Assembly: GCA_023434265.1 (NCBI GenBank)
Contig: JAEYTA010000147.1
Span: 1 to 22,935 of the forward strand
DNA: 22,935 nucleotides
Origin: Pseudomonadota bacterium
GTDB taxonomy: Bacteria > Pseudomonadota > Alphaproteobacteria > Caulobacterales > Caulobacteraceae
Direction: 5' to 3'
Part shown: one piece after another, positions 15,776 through 22,924 of the stretch
How positions within the stretch are numbered: position 1 is the stretch's first letter
Layout: the number at the start of each line of letters is the position of its first letter
Position numbers and translations under genes: made by a program
The notes under the pieces: model-generated
What the model was told of the DNA's origin: nothing
The model's input: only the letters and a program-made list of their open reading frames with translations
Database searches by the model: none

Positions 15776-17959
15776 ATGGATGCGTTCGAGGCGATCAAGG
15801 CCACCTTCTTCCAGGAATGCGACGAACTGCTCGCCGATCTGGAGGCCAAGCTGCTCGACCTGGAGTCGGGCGCCGGCGACGGCGAGACCATCAACGCCGT
15901 CTTCCGCGCCGTGCACTCGGTCAAGGGCGGCGCCGGGGCCTTCGGCCTCGACGCCCTGGTCCGCTTCGCCCACGTGCTGGAGACCCTGCTCGACGAGCTG
16001 CGCGCCGGCCGCAAACCGTGCGACGAGCTGACCGTCCGCACCCTTCTGCGCGCCTCGGACCTGCTGGCCGATCACGTCGCGGCCGCGCAGGGAGTCGGGC
16101 CCGAAGTCGACGAGGCCCGCTCGGCCGGCCTCGTCGCCGAGCTGGAGACGCTGACCCATGGCGAGGGCGCCCCCGCGCCCGCCCCGCCGGCCGGGGAGGA
16201 GGACGACTTCGGCTTCCAGCCGGTGGCGTTCGAGCTGCCGTCGCTTGATCTGCCCTCCCTCGGCCGGCCTGAAATCCCCCCGACCCGTGGCTGGCGTATC
16301 GTCTTCCGTCCGCACGGCAGGATGTACGCCAACGCCAACGAGACCGGCCTCCTGCTCCGCGAACTCGGCCGGCTGGGACCGCTCGTCGCCGAACTCGACG
16401 ACAGCGCCGTGCCGCCGCTGGATGCGCTCCAGCCGGAGGAGAACGAACTGGTCTGGACCCTCACGCTCGACGCGCCGGTCGATGAGGCAGCGGTGCGCGA
16501 GGTGTTCGACTTCGTCGAAGGCGACTGCGACCTGCGCATCGAGCCGCTGGCCGCATCGGCGTCGGCCCTGCCGGAGCTTCCTCAACCGGCCGCCGCCCCC
16601 GCCGACGACATCGACATCGCCGCCCTGTTGGCCCAGGCGCAGGGCGAACCCGTCGCTGTCGCCGCGCCGGCTCCGGAAGCGCCGAGTCCCGTCGTGGCGC
16701 CGACCGTCGCCCCACCTGCGCCGGCGCCAGTCGCCGCCGCCGCCCCGGCCGCCCCGGCGCCGACCACGATCCGCGTCGATCTCGAGCGGGTCGACCGGCT
16801 GATCAACGTCGTCGGCGAACTGGTCATCCAGCAGGCCATGCTGGCCCAGCGCGTCACCGAGAGCGGCCTGGCCCGCTCGTCAGGCATCTCGGTGGGCCTC
16901 GAGGATCTCGAGCTGCTGACCCGCGAGATCCAGGACAGCGTCATGGCCATCCGGGCCCAGCCGGTGAAGTCGGTCTTCCAGCGCATGCCGCGCCTCGTCC
17001 GCGAGGTGGCCGACATGACCGGCAAGCGGGTGCGGCTGGTGACCGAGGGCGAGGCCACCGAGGTCGACAAGACCGTGGTCGAGCGCCTCGCCGAGCCGAT
17101 CACCCACATGCTGCGCAACGCCATCGACCACGGGCTGGAGACGCCCGCGGACCGGCTCGCCGCCGGCAAGCCGGAGGAGGGCGTCGTCCGCTTGGCGGCG
17201 CTGCACCGCTCCGGCCGGATCGTCATCGAGATCAGCGACGACGGGCGCGGCATCCACCGCGAACGCGTGCGCGGCATCGCCGTCTCGAAAGGCCTGATCG
17301 CCGAGGACGCGGCCCTGACCGACGACGAGATCGACAACCTGATATTCCTGCCCGGCTTCTCGACCGCCAGCACCGTCTCGGACATCTCCGGCCGGGGCGT
17401 CGGCATGGACGTGGTCAAGCGCTCGATCCAGTCGCTGGGCGGCCGCATCTCGATCAGCTCCAATCCTGGCAAGGGATCGACCTTCACCCTCAGCCTCCCG
17501 CTGACCCTGGCGGTGCTGGACGGCATGGTGCTGGGCGCGGCCGAACAGACCCTGGTCGCCCCGCTGTCCGCCATCGTCGAGAGCCTGACGCCCAAGGCCG
17601 GGGATGTGCACTACGTCGGCGGGCGCGACGCGGTGATCCGCTTCCGCGAGGCCTTCGTGCCGCTGGTCGACGTGGCCTGCATCATGGGCTTCCGGGATCA
17701 GCCGGCGCCGGCGGGGCAGGGGGTCGCCATCGTGGTCGAGACCGAGTCCGGCGCGCGCGCGGCCCTCATGGTCGACGCCATCCACGGCCAGCGCCAGGTG
17801 GTGATCAAGAGCCTCGAGACCAACTACCAGCAGGTCGAGGGCGTCGCCGCCGCCACCATCCTCGGCGACGGCCGGGTCGCCCTGATCCTCGACATCGACG
17901 CCGTCGTCGCCAACGCCCGCCGCCGCTCCGCCGCGGCCGATCTCAAGCTCGCGAGCTGA
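15776..17959 (+). CDS. cheA: Chemotaxis histidine kinase CheA
   Basis: This 727-residue protein has the full CheA order. P1 Hpt: FRAVHSVKGGAGAF with H47. P2-like CheY-binding domain: about 172-257, GWRIVFRPHGRM through DLRIE. A Pro/Ala-rich linker (about 262-331) is interrupted by the helix-prone DDIDIAALLAQAQ. P3 dimerisation starts at RVDLERVDRLINVVGELVI. P4 ATPase: MLRNAIDHGLE (445-455), DDGRGI (488-493), GRGVGMDVV (539-547), GKGSTFTL. P5, the CheW-like domain, runs from about 580 to the end. All catalytic boxes are intact. It autophosphorylates under receptor-CheW control and donates phosphate to the CheY proteins and CheB. Start ATG 15776 has GAGGAG about 13 bases upstream, a rather long spacing. 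The cheW gene begins one base after its stop. Confidence 0.96.
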   Translation: MDAFEAIKATFFQECDELLADLEAKLLDLESGAGDGETINAVFRAVHSVKGGAGAFGLDALVRFAHVLETLLDELRAGRKPCDELTVRTLLRASDLLADHVAAAQGVGPEVDEARSAGLVAELETLTHGEGAPAPAPPAGEEDDFGFQPVAFELPSLDLPSLGRPEIPPTRGWRIVFRPHGRMYANANETGLLLRELGRLGPLVAELDDSAVPPLDALQPEENELVWTLTLDAPVDEAAVREVFDFVEGDCDLRIEPLAASASALPELPQPAAAPADDIDIAALLAQAQGEPVAVAAPAPEAPSPVVAPTVAPPAPAPVAAAAPAAPAPTTIRVDLERVDRLINVVGELVIQQAMLAQRVTESGLARSSGISVGLEDLELLTREIQDSVMAIRAQPVKSVFQRMPRLVREVADMTGKRVRLVTEGEATEVDKTVVERLAEPITHMLRNAIDHGLETPADRLAAGKPEEGVVRLAALHRSGRIVIEISDDGRGIHRERVRGIAVSKGLIAEDAALTDDEIDNLIFLPGFSTASTVSDISGRGVGMDVVKRSIQSLGGRISISSNPGKGSTFTLSLPLTLAVLDGMVLGAAEQTLVAPLSAIVESLTPKAGDVHYVGGRDAVIRFREAFVPLVDVACIMGFRDQPAPAGQGVAIVVETESGARAALMVDAIHGQRQVVIKSLETNYQQVEGVAAATILGDGRVALILDIDAVVANARRRSAAADLKLAS

Positions 17960-17960
17960 C

Positions 17961-18422
17961 ATGACCGAAGCCCTGACCAACGCCGCCGACCGCGAGCTGA
18001 TCGCCTTCCGCATCGGGGAGCAGGAATTCTGCGTCGACATCATGTCGGTGCGAGAGATCCGCGGCTGGACGCCGGCCACGCCGCTGCCGCGCGCGCCCGG
18101 CTACATGAAGGGGGTCATCAACCTGCGCGGCGCCGTGCTGCCGATCATCGATCTCGGCGCCCGGTTCGGCCTGCGCACCTCCGAACCGACCGCCCGCCAC
18201 GTCATCATGGTCGCCCACGTCGGCGGCCGTCTGGTCGGCCTGCTCGTCGACGCCGTGTCCGACATCGTCCAGCTGGACGAGGGCGCGGTGCAGCCGACGC
18301 CGGACGTGGCCAGCGACGAGGTGCGCACCTTCGTCAAGGGCATCTTCGCCATCGACGGGCGGATGATCAGCCTCATCGACCTGTCGCTGATCCTGCCGCC
18401 GATGGAGGCCGAGGCCGCATGA
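17961..18422 (+). CDS. cheW: Chemotaxis coupling protein CheW
   Basis: This 153-residue CheW-domain protein joins CheA to the receptor tips at the inner-membrane array. It begins ELIAFRIGEQEFCVDIMSVR and has the conserved REIRGW, PGYMKGVINLRGAVLPIIDL and GLLVDAVSDIV segments, in the two-subdomain beta-barrel pattern and at normal length. Start ATG 17961 follows the cheA stop by one base, and the stop overlaps cheR by ATGA, so synthesis is tightly coupled to its partners. Confidence 0.96.
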   Translation: MTEALTNAADRELIAFRIGEQEFCVDIMSVREIRGWTPATPLPRAPGYMKGVINLRGAVLPIIDLGARFGLRTSEPTARHVIMVAHVGGRLVGLLVDAVSDIVQLDEGAVQPTPDVASDEVRTFVKGIFAIDGRMISLIDLSLILPPMEAEAA

Positions 18423-19291
18423 CCGCCGCCGCCGGGACGGCGTCGCTGGTCGAGGGCGAGTTCGCCCTGACGGCCGAGGACTTCCGTCACATCGCCCAGG
18501 TGCTGCACAGCCACGCCGGCATCGCGCTCGGCGAGGGCAAGGCGGCGCTCGTCTACTCGCGCCTCGCCAAGCGCCTGCGCGCGCTCGGCCTGCGCAGCTT
18601 CCGTGAATACTGCGCCCTCATCGACGGCGTCGACGGCGTGGACGAGCGGCAGGCGATGACGGCGGCCCTGACCACCAACGTCACCCGCTTCTACCGCGAG
18701 CCGCATCACTTCGACGACCTGCTGCACCGGGTGATGCCTGGGCTGGCCGAGCGCGCCCGCGCCGGCGGCCGCGTCCGCCTGTGGTCGGCGGCCTGCTCCA
18801 ACGGGCAGGAGCCCTACTCCATGGCCCTGGCCGTGCTGGCGGCCCTGCCCGAGGCGGCCGAGCTCGACGTGCGCATCCTCGCCACCGACATCGATCCGAA
18901 CATGGTCGCCGAAGGGGCGGAGGGGACCTACGCCGAGGAGGCGCTGGAACAGGCCCCGGCCACCCTCTGGCGGCGCTATTTCGACAAGGCGCCCGGCGCC
19001 GGCCGGGGGCGCTGGACGGCGGGGGCCGCGCTCCGCCGCCTGGTCGCCTTCCGCGAACTGAACCTGATCGGCGACTGGCCGATGAGGGGCCGCTTCGACG
19101 TCATCTTCTGCCGCAACGTCGCGATCTACTTCGACGACGCGACCCAGGAGCGGGTGTGGAGCCGCTTCACCCCGCTGATGACTCCCGGGGCGACGCTCTA
19201 CATCGGCCATTCCGAGCGGGTCTCGGGCCCCGCGGCGCAGCTGCTGCGGCCGGACGGCCTGACCACCTACCGCCTCGGAGGCGCGGCATGA
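18419..19291 (+). CDS. cheR: Chemotaxis methyltransferase CheR
   Basis: This 290-residue protein methylates receptor glutamates using S-adenosylmethionine. The N-terminal helical domain contains ALTTNVTRFYRE (83-94). The SAM-binding domain has LWSAACSNGQEPYS (121-134), ATDID (155-159) and the DVIFCRNVAIYFD motif (227-239). A beta-subdomain-like stretch around GRGRWTAGAALRRLVAFREL is the region that, in tether-dependent CheR, binds the receptor pentapeptide. That fits the GWEEF tail on the receptor encoded in this cluster. Overlaps at both ends (ATGA with cheW and cheB) place it in the operon core. Confidence 0.96.
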   Translation: MTAAAGTASLVEGEFALTAEDFRHIAQVLHSHAGIALGEGKAALVYSRLAKRLRALGLRSFREYCALIDGVDGVDERQAMTAALTTNVTRFYREPHHFDDLLHRVMPGLAERARAGGRVRLWSAACSNGQEPYSMALAVLAALPEAAELDVRILATDIDPNMVAEGAEGTYAEEALEQAPATLWRRYFDKAPGAGRGRWTAGAALRRLVAFRELNLIGDWPMRGRFDVIFCRNVAIYFDDATQERVWSRFTPLMTPGATLYIGHSERVSGPAAQLLRPDGLTTYRLGGAA

Positions 19292-20322
19292 GCCGGCCGG
19301 TCACCGTCCTCGTCGTCGACGACAGCCCCACGATGCGCGGCCTGATCACCGCCGCCCTGCGCCGCGATCCGGAGATCGAGGTGGTCGGCTCGGCCGCCGA
19401 CCCGCTGGAGGCGCGCGAGGCCATCAAGCGGCTGAATCCGGACGTGATCACCCTCGACGTCGAGATGCCGAACATGAACGGCCTCGAGTTCCTCGAGAAG
19501 ATCATGCGCCTGCGGCCGATGCCGGTGGTCATGGTCTCGACCCTGACCCAGGCGGGCGCCGACGTCACCGTGGCGGCGCTCGAGATCGGCGCGGTCGACG
19601 CGGTCGGCAAGCCGGTCGACGGCACGCCGGCCACGGTCGCCTTCGCCGAACTGGCCCAGAAGGTGAAGGCGGCGGCGGGCTCTCGGGTGCGCGCCCTGGG
19701 CGACGGTCCGGCCGCGCCGCCGCCGGCCGCGGCGGACTACCGCGCCGATCCGGACCACATCCTCGCCATCGGCGCCTCGACCGGCGGCGTCGAGGCCCTG
19801 TTGACCATCCTCACCGGCTTCCCCGAGCACTGCCCCGCGACGGTGATCACCCAGCACATGCCGGCCACCTTCACCCGCAGCTTCGCGGCGCGCCTCGACA
19901 AGATGTGCGCGCCGCACGTCTCGGAGGCCGAGGACGGGGCGCCCCTGAAGCCCGGCCATGTCTACATCGCCCCCGGCGGCGAGGCCCACCTCGAGGTGGC
20001 CGGCGCCACGCCCCGGTGTCGCCTGACCCGCAGCGAGCCGGTCAGCGGCCACCGCCCGTCGGTCGACGTCCTGTTCGACTCCGTCGCCCGCGCCCGCCGC
20101 CCGATGACCGGCGTCATCCTGACCGGCATGGGCAAGGACGGCGCCCGCGGCCTTCTCGCCATGCGTGAGGCGGGCGCGCGGACCCTCGGCCAGGATGAGG
20201 CGTCCTGCATCGTCTACGGCATGCCGCGCGCCGCCTTCGAACTGGGCGCCGTCGAACGCCAGTTGCCCCTCCACCGCCTTCGCCCCGCCATTCTCGACCT
20301 GTGCGCCGCCCCCGCCGCCTGA
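19288..20322 (+). CDS. cheB: Chemotaxis methylesterase/glutamine deamidase CheB
   Basis: This 344-residue protein has an N-terminal receiver (D11, D12, phosphoacceptor D57 in ITLDVEMPNMNG, K108) joined by a Pro/Ala linker (about 135-155) to the methylesterase domain. The catalytic serine S164 is in GASTGG, H190 in TQHMP, and D284 in GMGKDG; all are present. It removes receptor methyl groups when phosphorylated by CheA. ATG 19288 overlaps the cheR stop codon. The frame is open upstream to 18781, but that stretch is the cheR gene read out of frame. Confidence 0.96.
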   Translation: MSRPVTVLVVDDSPTMRGLITAALRRDPEIEVVGSAADPLEAREAIKRLNPDVITLDVEMPNMNGLEFLEKIMRLRPMPVVMVSTLTQAGADVTVAALEIGAVDAVGKPVDGTPATVAFAELAQKVKAAAGSRVRALGDGPAAPPPAAADYRADPDHILAIGASTGGVEALLTILTGFPEHCPATVITQHMPATFTRSFAARLDKMCAPHVSEAEDGAPLKPGHVYIAPGGEAHLEVAGATPRCRLTRSEPVSGHRPSVDVLFDSVARARRPMTGVILTGMGKDGARGLLAMREAGARTLGQDEASCIVYGMPRAAFELGAVERQLPLHRLRPAILDLCAAPAA

Positions 20323-20332
20323 GGATTACAGT

Positions 20333-20722
20333 ATGCCTGCCGCCGCCGCCCTCAACGTCCTGATCGTCGACGACCAGCAGACCATGCGCTCGCTCGTCCG
20401 CAACAGCCTGCAGCAACTCGGGGTCCGCGAGATCCGCGAAGCTTCCGACGGCGAGGCCGGGCTGCGCGAGGTGGTCGCCCGGCCGGTTCACCTCGTCATC
20501 TCCGACTTCAACATGCCCAACCTCGACGGCCTTGGCCTGCTCCGCGCCATCCGGGCCCACCCGCCGATCAAGACCACCGCCTTCATCATGCTGACCGGCC
20601 GCGCCGATCGCGAACTGGTGCAGCGGGCCGTTCAGTACGGCGTCAACAACTACCTCGTGAAACCCTTCACCGTCGCCCAGCTCAAGGAGAAGCTGGAAGC
20701 GGTCTTCGGGCCGCTGACATGA
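20333..20722 (+). CDS. cheY: CheY response regulator II (probable motor-binding type)
   Basis: This 129-residue single receiver has D13-D14, phosphoacceptor D58 (VISDFNMPNLDG), T88 and K110, all intact. It resembles enterobacterial CheY more than the other two in the cluster: QTMRSLVRNSLQQLG, ISDFNMPN and NNYLVKPFTVAQLKEKLEAV. Y107 matches E. coli Tyr106, the switch residue used in FliM binding. It is therefore the best candidate for the CheY that acts on the flagellar motor. The position after cheB equals cheY2 of the S. meliloti operon. Start ATG 20333 has GAGGA at a good distance. The stop overlaps cheD by ATGA. Confidence 0.94.
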   Translation: MPAAAALNVLIVDDQQTMRSLVRNSLQQLGVREIREASDGEAGLREVVARPVHLVISDFNMPNLDGLGLLRAIRAHPPIKTTAFIMLTGRADRELVQRAVQYGVNNYLVKPFTVAQLKEKLEAVFGPLT

Positions 20723-21264
20723 CCGCCGCGGCCGCCCGCCAACCCGTCGAACGGCGTATCCACGTCGGCCAGGGCGAGCATCACGTGACCTCCGACCGGG
20801 ACGTGGTGCTGACCACCGTGCTCGGTTCGTGCGTCGCCGCCTGCGTGTGCGACCCGTTCGCCGGGGTCGGGGGCATGAACCACTTCCTGCTGCCCGAAGG
20901 GGCCGGGGCGGGGACCGACGCCGGGCGTCGTTACGGGGCCTACGCCATGGAGCTTCTGATCAACGATCTGCTCAAGGCGGGCGCCCGCCGCGACCGGCTG
21001 GAGGCCAAGCTGTTCGGCGGCGGACGGATGTTCGACTCGTTGCGCGACGTGGGCGTGGCCAACGCCGACTTCGCCGAACGCTTCCTTCGGGACGAGGGCA
21101 TCCGCGTCGTCAGCGGCAGTCTCCGGGGCGTGGGCGGGCGGCGCCTGCACTACTGGCCGGCCTCGGGCCGGGCGATGCAACGCGGCGTCGCGGACGCCGC
21201 CGCCCCGCGGCCGGTCCCCGTCGCGGCCCTCGTCCCCGCCGGCGGCGAACTGGAGCTGTTCTGA
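20719..21264 (+). CDS. cheD: Chemoreceptor glutamine deamidase CheD
   Basis: This 181-residue CheD protein converts specific receptor glutamines to glutamates. The catalytic triad is visible as T32, C38 (LGSC) and H55 (GGMNHFLLP), with the same spacing as in the characterised Thermotoga enzyme as I recall it. GAYAMELLINDLLKAG and KLFGGGRMF are further family hallmarks. The C-terminus is extended past the catalytic fold and ends GGELELF, a tail that recurs in the next gene product (AGDLALFD). No CheC is encoded nearby, so the tail might bind another partner. Overlaps: ATGA with cheY, TGATG with cheU. Confidence 0.95.
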   Translation: MTAAAARQPVERRIHVGQGEHHVTSDRDVVLTTVLGSCVAACVCDPFAGVGGMNHFLLPEGAGAGTDAGRRYGAYAMELLINDLLKAGARRDRLEAKLFGGGRMFDSLRDVGVANADFAERFLRDEGIRVVSGSLRGVGGRRLHYWPASGRAMQRGVADAAAPRPVPVAALVPAGGELELF

Positions 21265-21590
21265 TGTCCGCGGATCGCGCCCTGCTGCTCGCGCTCGCGG
21301 CGGAAGCCCGCGACGCCCGGGCGCGGCTGGACGAGCTGGCGGCGCGGGCCGGAGACTGGGTGGCGAGCGTTCCGGCGGAGGCCCGGGGCCGGGCCATGAC
21401 GGACGTCCAGGCCTTCGACGGCCTCGGCCAGCGCCTCGACGTCCTCGCGGCCCTGCTCCGTGGCCTCGCGCAGGGCGAGGGCGCCGCCGATCTGCTCGCC
21501 ACAGTGCCGCTGTCGGACATGGCCGCCCGCCTGGCCGGGTCCGAAGCTCTCCCCGCCGTCGCCGCCGGCGACCTGGCCCTGTTCGACTGA
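21264..21590 (+). CDS. cheU: CheU-like chemotaxis protein with a DxxxQ motif
   Basis: This 108-residue, mostly helical, Ala/Leu-rich protein occupies the cheU position of the Caulobacter cluster, directly after cheD. Residues 47-70 form a probable long helix containing D52-G-L-G-Q56. The DxxxQ pattern, also with Gly before Gln, is that of the CheY phosphatase CheZ (D143-LTG-Q147 in E. coli). The rhizobial protein CheT, encoded at the same place after cheD, is reported to be a DxxxQ phosphatase of CheY1. The C-terminus ends GDLALFD, like the CheD tail. ATG 21264 overlaps the cheD stop by one base. The name rests on position and size; phosphatase activity is my inference. Confidence 0.72.
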   Translation: MSADRALLLALAAEARDARARLDELAARAGDWVASVPAEARGRAMTDVQAFDGLGQRLDVLAALLRGLAQGEGAADLLATVPLSDMAARLAGSEALPAVAAGDLALFD

Positions 21591-21594
21591 GCCC

Positions 21595-22191
21595 ATGGCC
21601 GGCGCGTCGCACGGGCGGGTCAATCTCGAGCACGCCTCCGTGCTCCTGATCGACGACAATCCCAAGTCCCTGGACATGCTCAGCTCCATCTTCCACGGCT
21701 TCGGCGTGAAGGAGCAGATCAAGTGCGAGAGCGCGATCGCGGCGACGGACATCGTGCGCCGCCGGGTCGTCGACCTCGTCCTCGTCGACTGCTCGATGCC
21801 CGAGATGGACGGCTACGACTTCGTGCGCTGGCTGCGGCGCGAGACTCCGCCGCCCACGCGCTACACCCCGGTGATCATGCTGACCGGCCACGCCGCCCAG
21901 TCGATGGTGCACAAGAGCCGCGACTGCGGGGCCAGCTTCGTGGTGGCCAAGCCCCTGACTCCCGCGGTCCTGCTCAAGCGCATTCTCTGGCTCGGCGCCG
22001 ACGAGCGCCAGTTCGTCGAGGCGGAAGACTATGTCGGTCCCGACCGGCGTGTGCGGAATTTCGGCCCGCCGCTGGGCATGCCGGGCCGCCGCGCCGGCGA
22101 CCTCTCGACTCACGTGGGCGCGGCCAGCGAACCCAACCTCGACCAGGCGGACATCGACATGCTTCTGAAACCCCAGCGGGTGGTGTTGTGA
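21595..22191 (+). CDS. cheY: CheY-like regulator III with Arg-rich segment and FliM-like tail (possible Cle protein)
   Basis: This 198-residue protein has a receiver domain (1-135) with D20-D21, phosphoacceptor D65 (VLVDCSMPEMDG), T97 and K119 intact. The E. coli Tyr106 position is V116, so the usual aromatic switch is absent. A 60-residue extension follows. YVGPDRRVR and PGRRAGD (146-169) make an Arg-rich stretch with an RxxD, and NLDQADIDMLL (181-191) closely resembles the FliM N-terminal motif SQAEIDALL. In Caulobacter the cheYIII slot is held, as far as I recall, by a Cle protein, a CheY-like c-di-GMP effector that binds the motor through an Arg-rich region. Start ATG 21595 lies four bases after the cheU stop. 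The receiver is certain; the effector role is inferred. Confidence 0.88.
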   Translation: MAGASHGRVNLEHASVLLIDDNPKSLDMLSSIFHGFGVKEQIKCESAIAATDIVRRRVVDLVLVDCSMPEMDGYDFVRWLRRETPPPTRYTPVIMLTGHAAQSMVHKSRDCGASFVVAKPLTPAVLLKRILWLGADERQFVEAEDYVGPDRRVRNFGPPLGMPGRRAGDLSTHVGAASEPNLDQADIDMLLKPQRVVL

Positions 22192-22661
22192 CCGGCGCGC
22201 GAATGGTCAAGGTGCGCAGCGCCCTGTCGCGTCAGCTGTCGCAGCCCGGCGGCCGTACGCTCGCCGACGCCGAACGTCTGGCCGACGCCGCCCTGCAGAC
22301 CCATCGCGCCGACGCCTTCGCCGAGCTGGGCCGGCTGGTGGCGGAGCTTGAAGCCGTCGGCGCCGCCCGCACGCCCGGCGACGAGGCGCGCACCTACCAG
22401 CTGGCGGCCGGCCTCGTCGATCTCGCCGGCTTTTTCGACACGGGCCCGTTCTACGACGCCGCCTACAGCCTTTGCGACCTGACTGACCGCACCCGCGGCG
22501 GCGATCTGTGGAGCTGGGACGCCGTCGCCGTCCACGTGCAGGCGCTGCGTCTGCTTCATCTCGCCGGACTGGGGAACGCCGGCCCGGACGCCGCCGCCCT
22601 CCTCGCCGGACTGCGCCGGGTCGTCGCCTCGGTCTGTCCGGGGCGAGCGGAGGGCGCGTAA
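22188..22661 (+). CDS. cheE: CheE-like chemotaxis cluster protein
   Basis: This 157-residue protein of mainly helical character occupies the last position of the cluster, where Caulobacter has cheE. It contains a helix pair (LADAERLADAALQTHRADAF, then AELGRLVAELEAV) and a conserved-looking core YQLAAGLVDLAGFFDTGPFY / DAAYSLCDL, ending LLHLAGLG and a helix of LLAGLRRVVAS. I recognise no catalytic motif. The start is probably GTG 22188, which overlaps the cheYIII stop as GTGA; ATG at 22203 is an alternative. The biochemical role of CheE is not known to me. The name rests on synteny. Confidence 0.68.
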   Translation: MTGARMVKVRSALSRQLSQPGGRTLADAERLADAALQTHRADAFAELGRLVAELEAVGAARTPGDEARTYQLAAGLVDLAGFFDTGPFYDAAYSLCDLTDRTRGGDLWSWDAVAVHVQALRLLHLAGLGNAGPDAAALLAGLRRVVASVCPGRAEGA

Positions 22662-22696
22662 GGTCCTGCCGGCGTTCCTGCGGTTTCCCGTCGCGG

Positions 22697-22746
22697 ATGC
22701 TGCCGGCGTCCGTCAGGCCGAGGAAAGCCGGGGAGCCCGGCAGCAT
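22697..22746 (+). terminator. Inverted repeat ending the che cluster
   Basis: ATGCTGCCGG (22697-22706) and CCGGCAGCAT (22737-22746) are perfect 10-base arms separated by 30 bases, 35 bases after the cheE stop codon. This is a strong 3' stem between convergent units, without a T-run on the plus strand. Confidence 0.45.
22724..22741 (-). terminator. Probable tRNA-Ser terminator
   Basis: On the minus strand, GCCGGG-CTC-CCCGGC (22741-22727) forms a perfect 6-bp stem with a triloop, directly followed by TTT (22726-22724), 14 bases after the encoded CCA. The T-run is short, as is common in very GC-rich genomes. It competes with the larger 22697-22746 stem. Confidence 0.5.
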
Positions 22747-22754
22747 TCGGCCAA

Positions 22755-22844
22755 TGGCGGACAGAGGGGGATTCGAACCCCCGATAGAGTTTCCCCTATA
22801 CACGCGTTCCAGGCGTGCGCCTTCAACCACTCGGCCACCTGTCC
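22755..22844 (-). tRNA. tRNA-Ser (anticodon GGA)
   Basis: This is a complete 90-nt tRNA with encoded CCA (22757-22755). The acceptor stem is GGACAGG/TCTGTCC with discriminator G. The D arm is GCC...GGC around GAGTGGTTGAA. The anticodon arm is CACGC-CTGGAAC-GCGTG with anticodon GGA, reading UCC and UCU. The long variable arm TATAGGGGAAACTCTATC is typical of class II serine tRNAs. The T arm is GGGGG-TTCGAAT-CCCCC. All stems pair well apart from one G-T at the inner end of the acceptor stem. Confidence 0.97.
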
Positions 22845-22864
22845 GTATCCACGGGCGCGGATAG

Positions 22865-22887
22865 CCCGCCGGGAGTGGACCGGCGGG
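22865..22887. other. Perfect hairpin upstream of tRNA-Ser
   Basis: CCCGCCGG (22865-22872) and CCGGCGGG (22880-22887) pair perfectly around a 7-nt loop. The hairpin lies between the tRNA 5' end and its likely promoter. It could be part of the tRNA precursor leader or end an upstream transcript; no T-run is seen. Confidence 0.35.
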
Positions 22888-22897
22888 AGGGGCGCTG

Positions 22898-22924
22898 ATT
22901 AGAACAGTCGGCCCCCCTCGGCAA
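22898..22924 (-). promoter_or_regulatory. Possible tRNA-Ser promoter
   Basis: On the minus strand, TTGCCG (22924-22919) is followed after 15 bases by TCTAAT (22903-22898), about 54 bases before the mature tRNA 5' end. The spacing is short for a 17-bp consensus but within the range seen for alphaproteobacterial housekeeping promoters. The last bases of the window show no gene I can support. Confidence 0.35.

Noticed and set aside
18781..19287. Possible fusion of an extra domain to CheB
   Set aside because: The upstream open frame is the cheR gene in another frame; CheB begins with a normal receiver at ATG 19288 overlapping the cheR stop.
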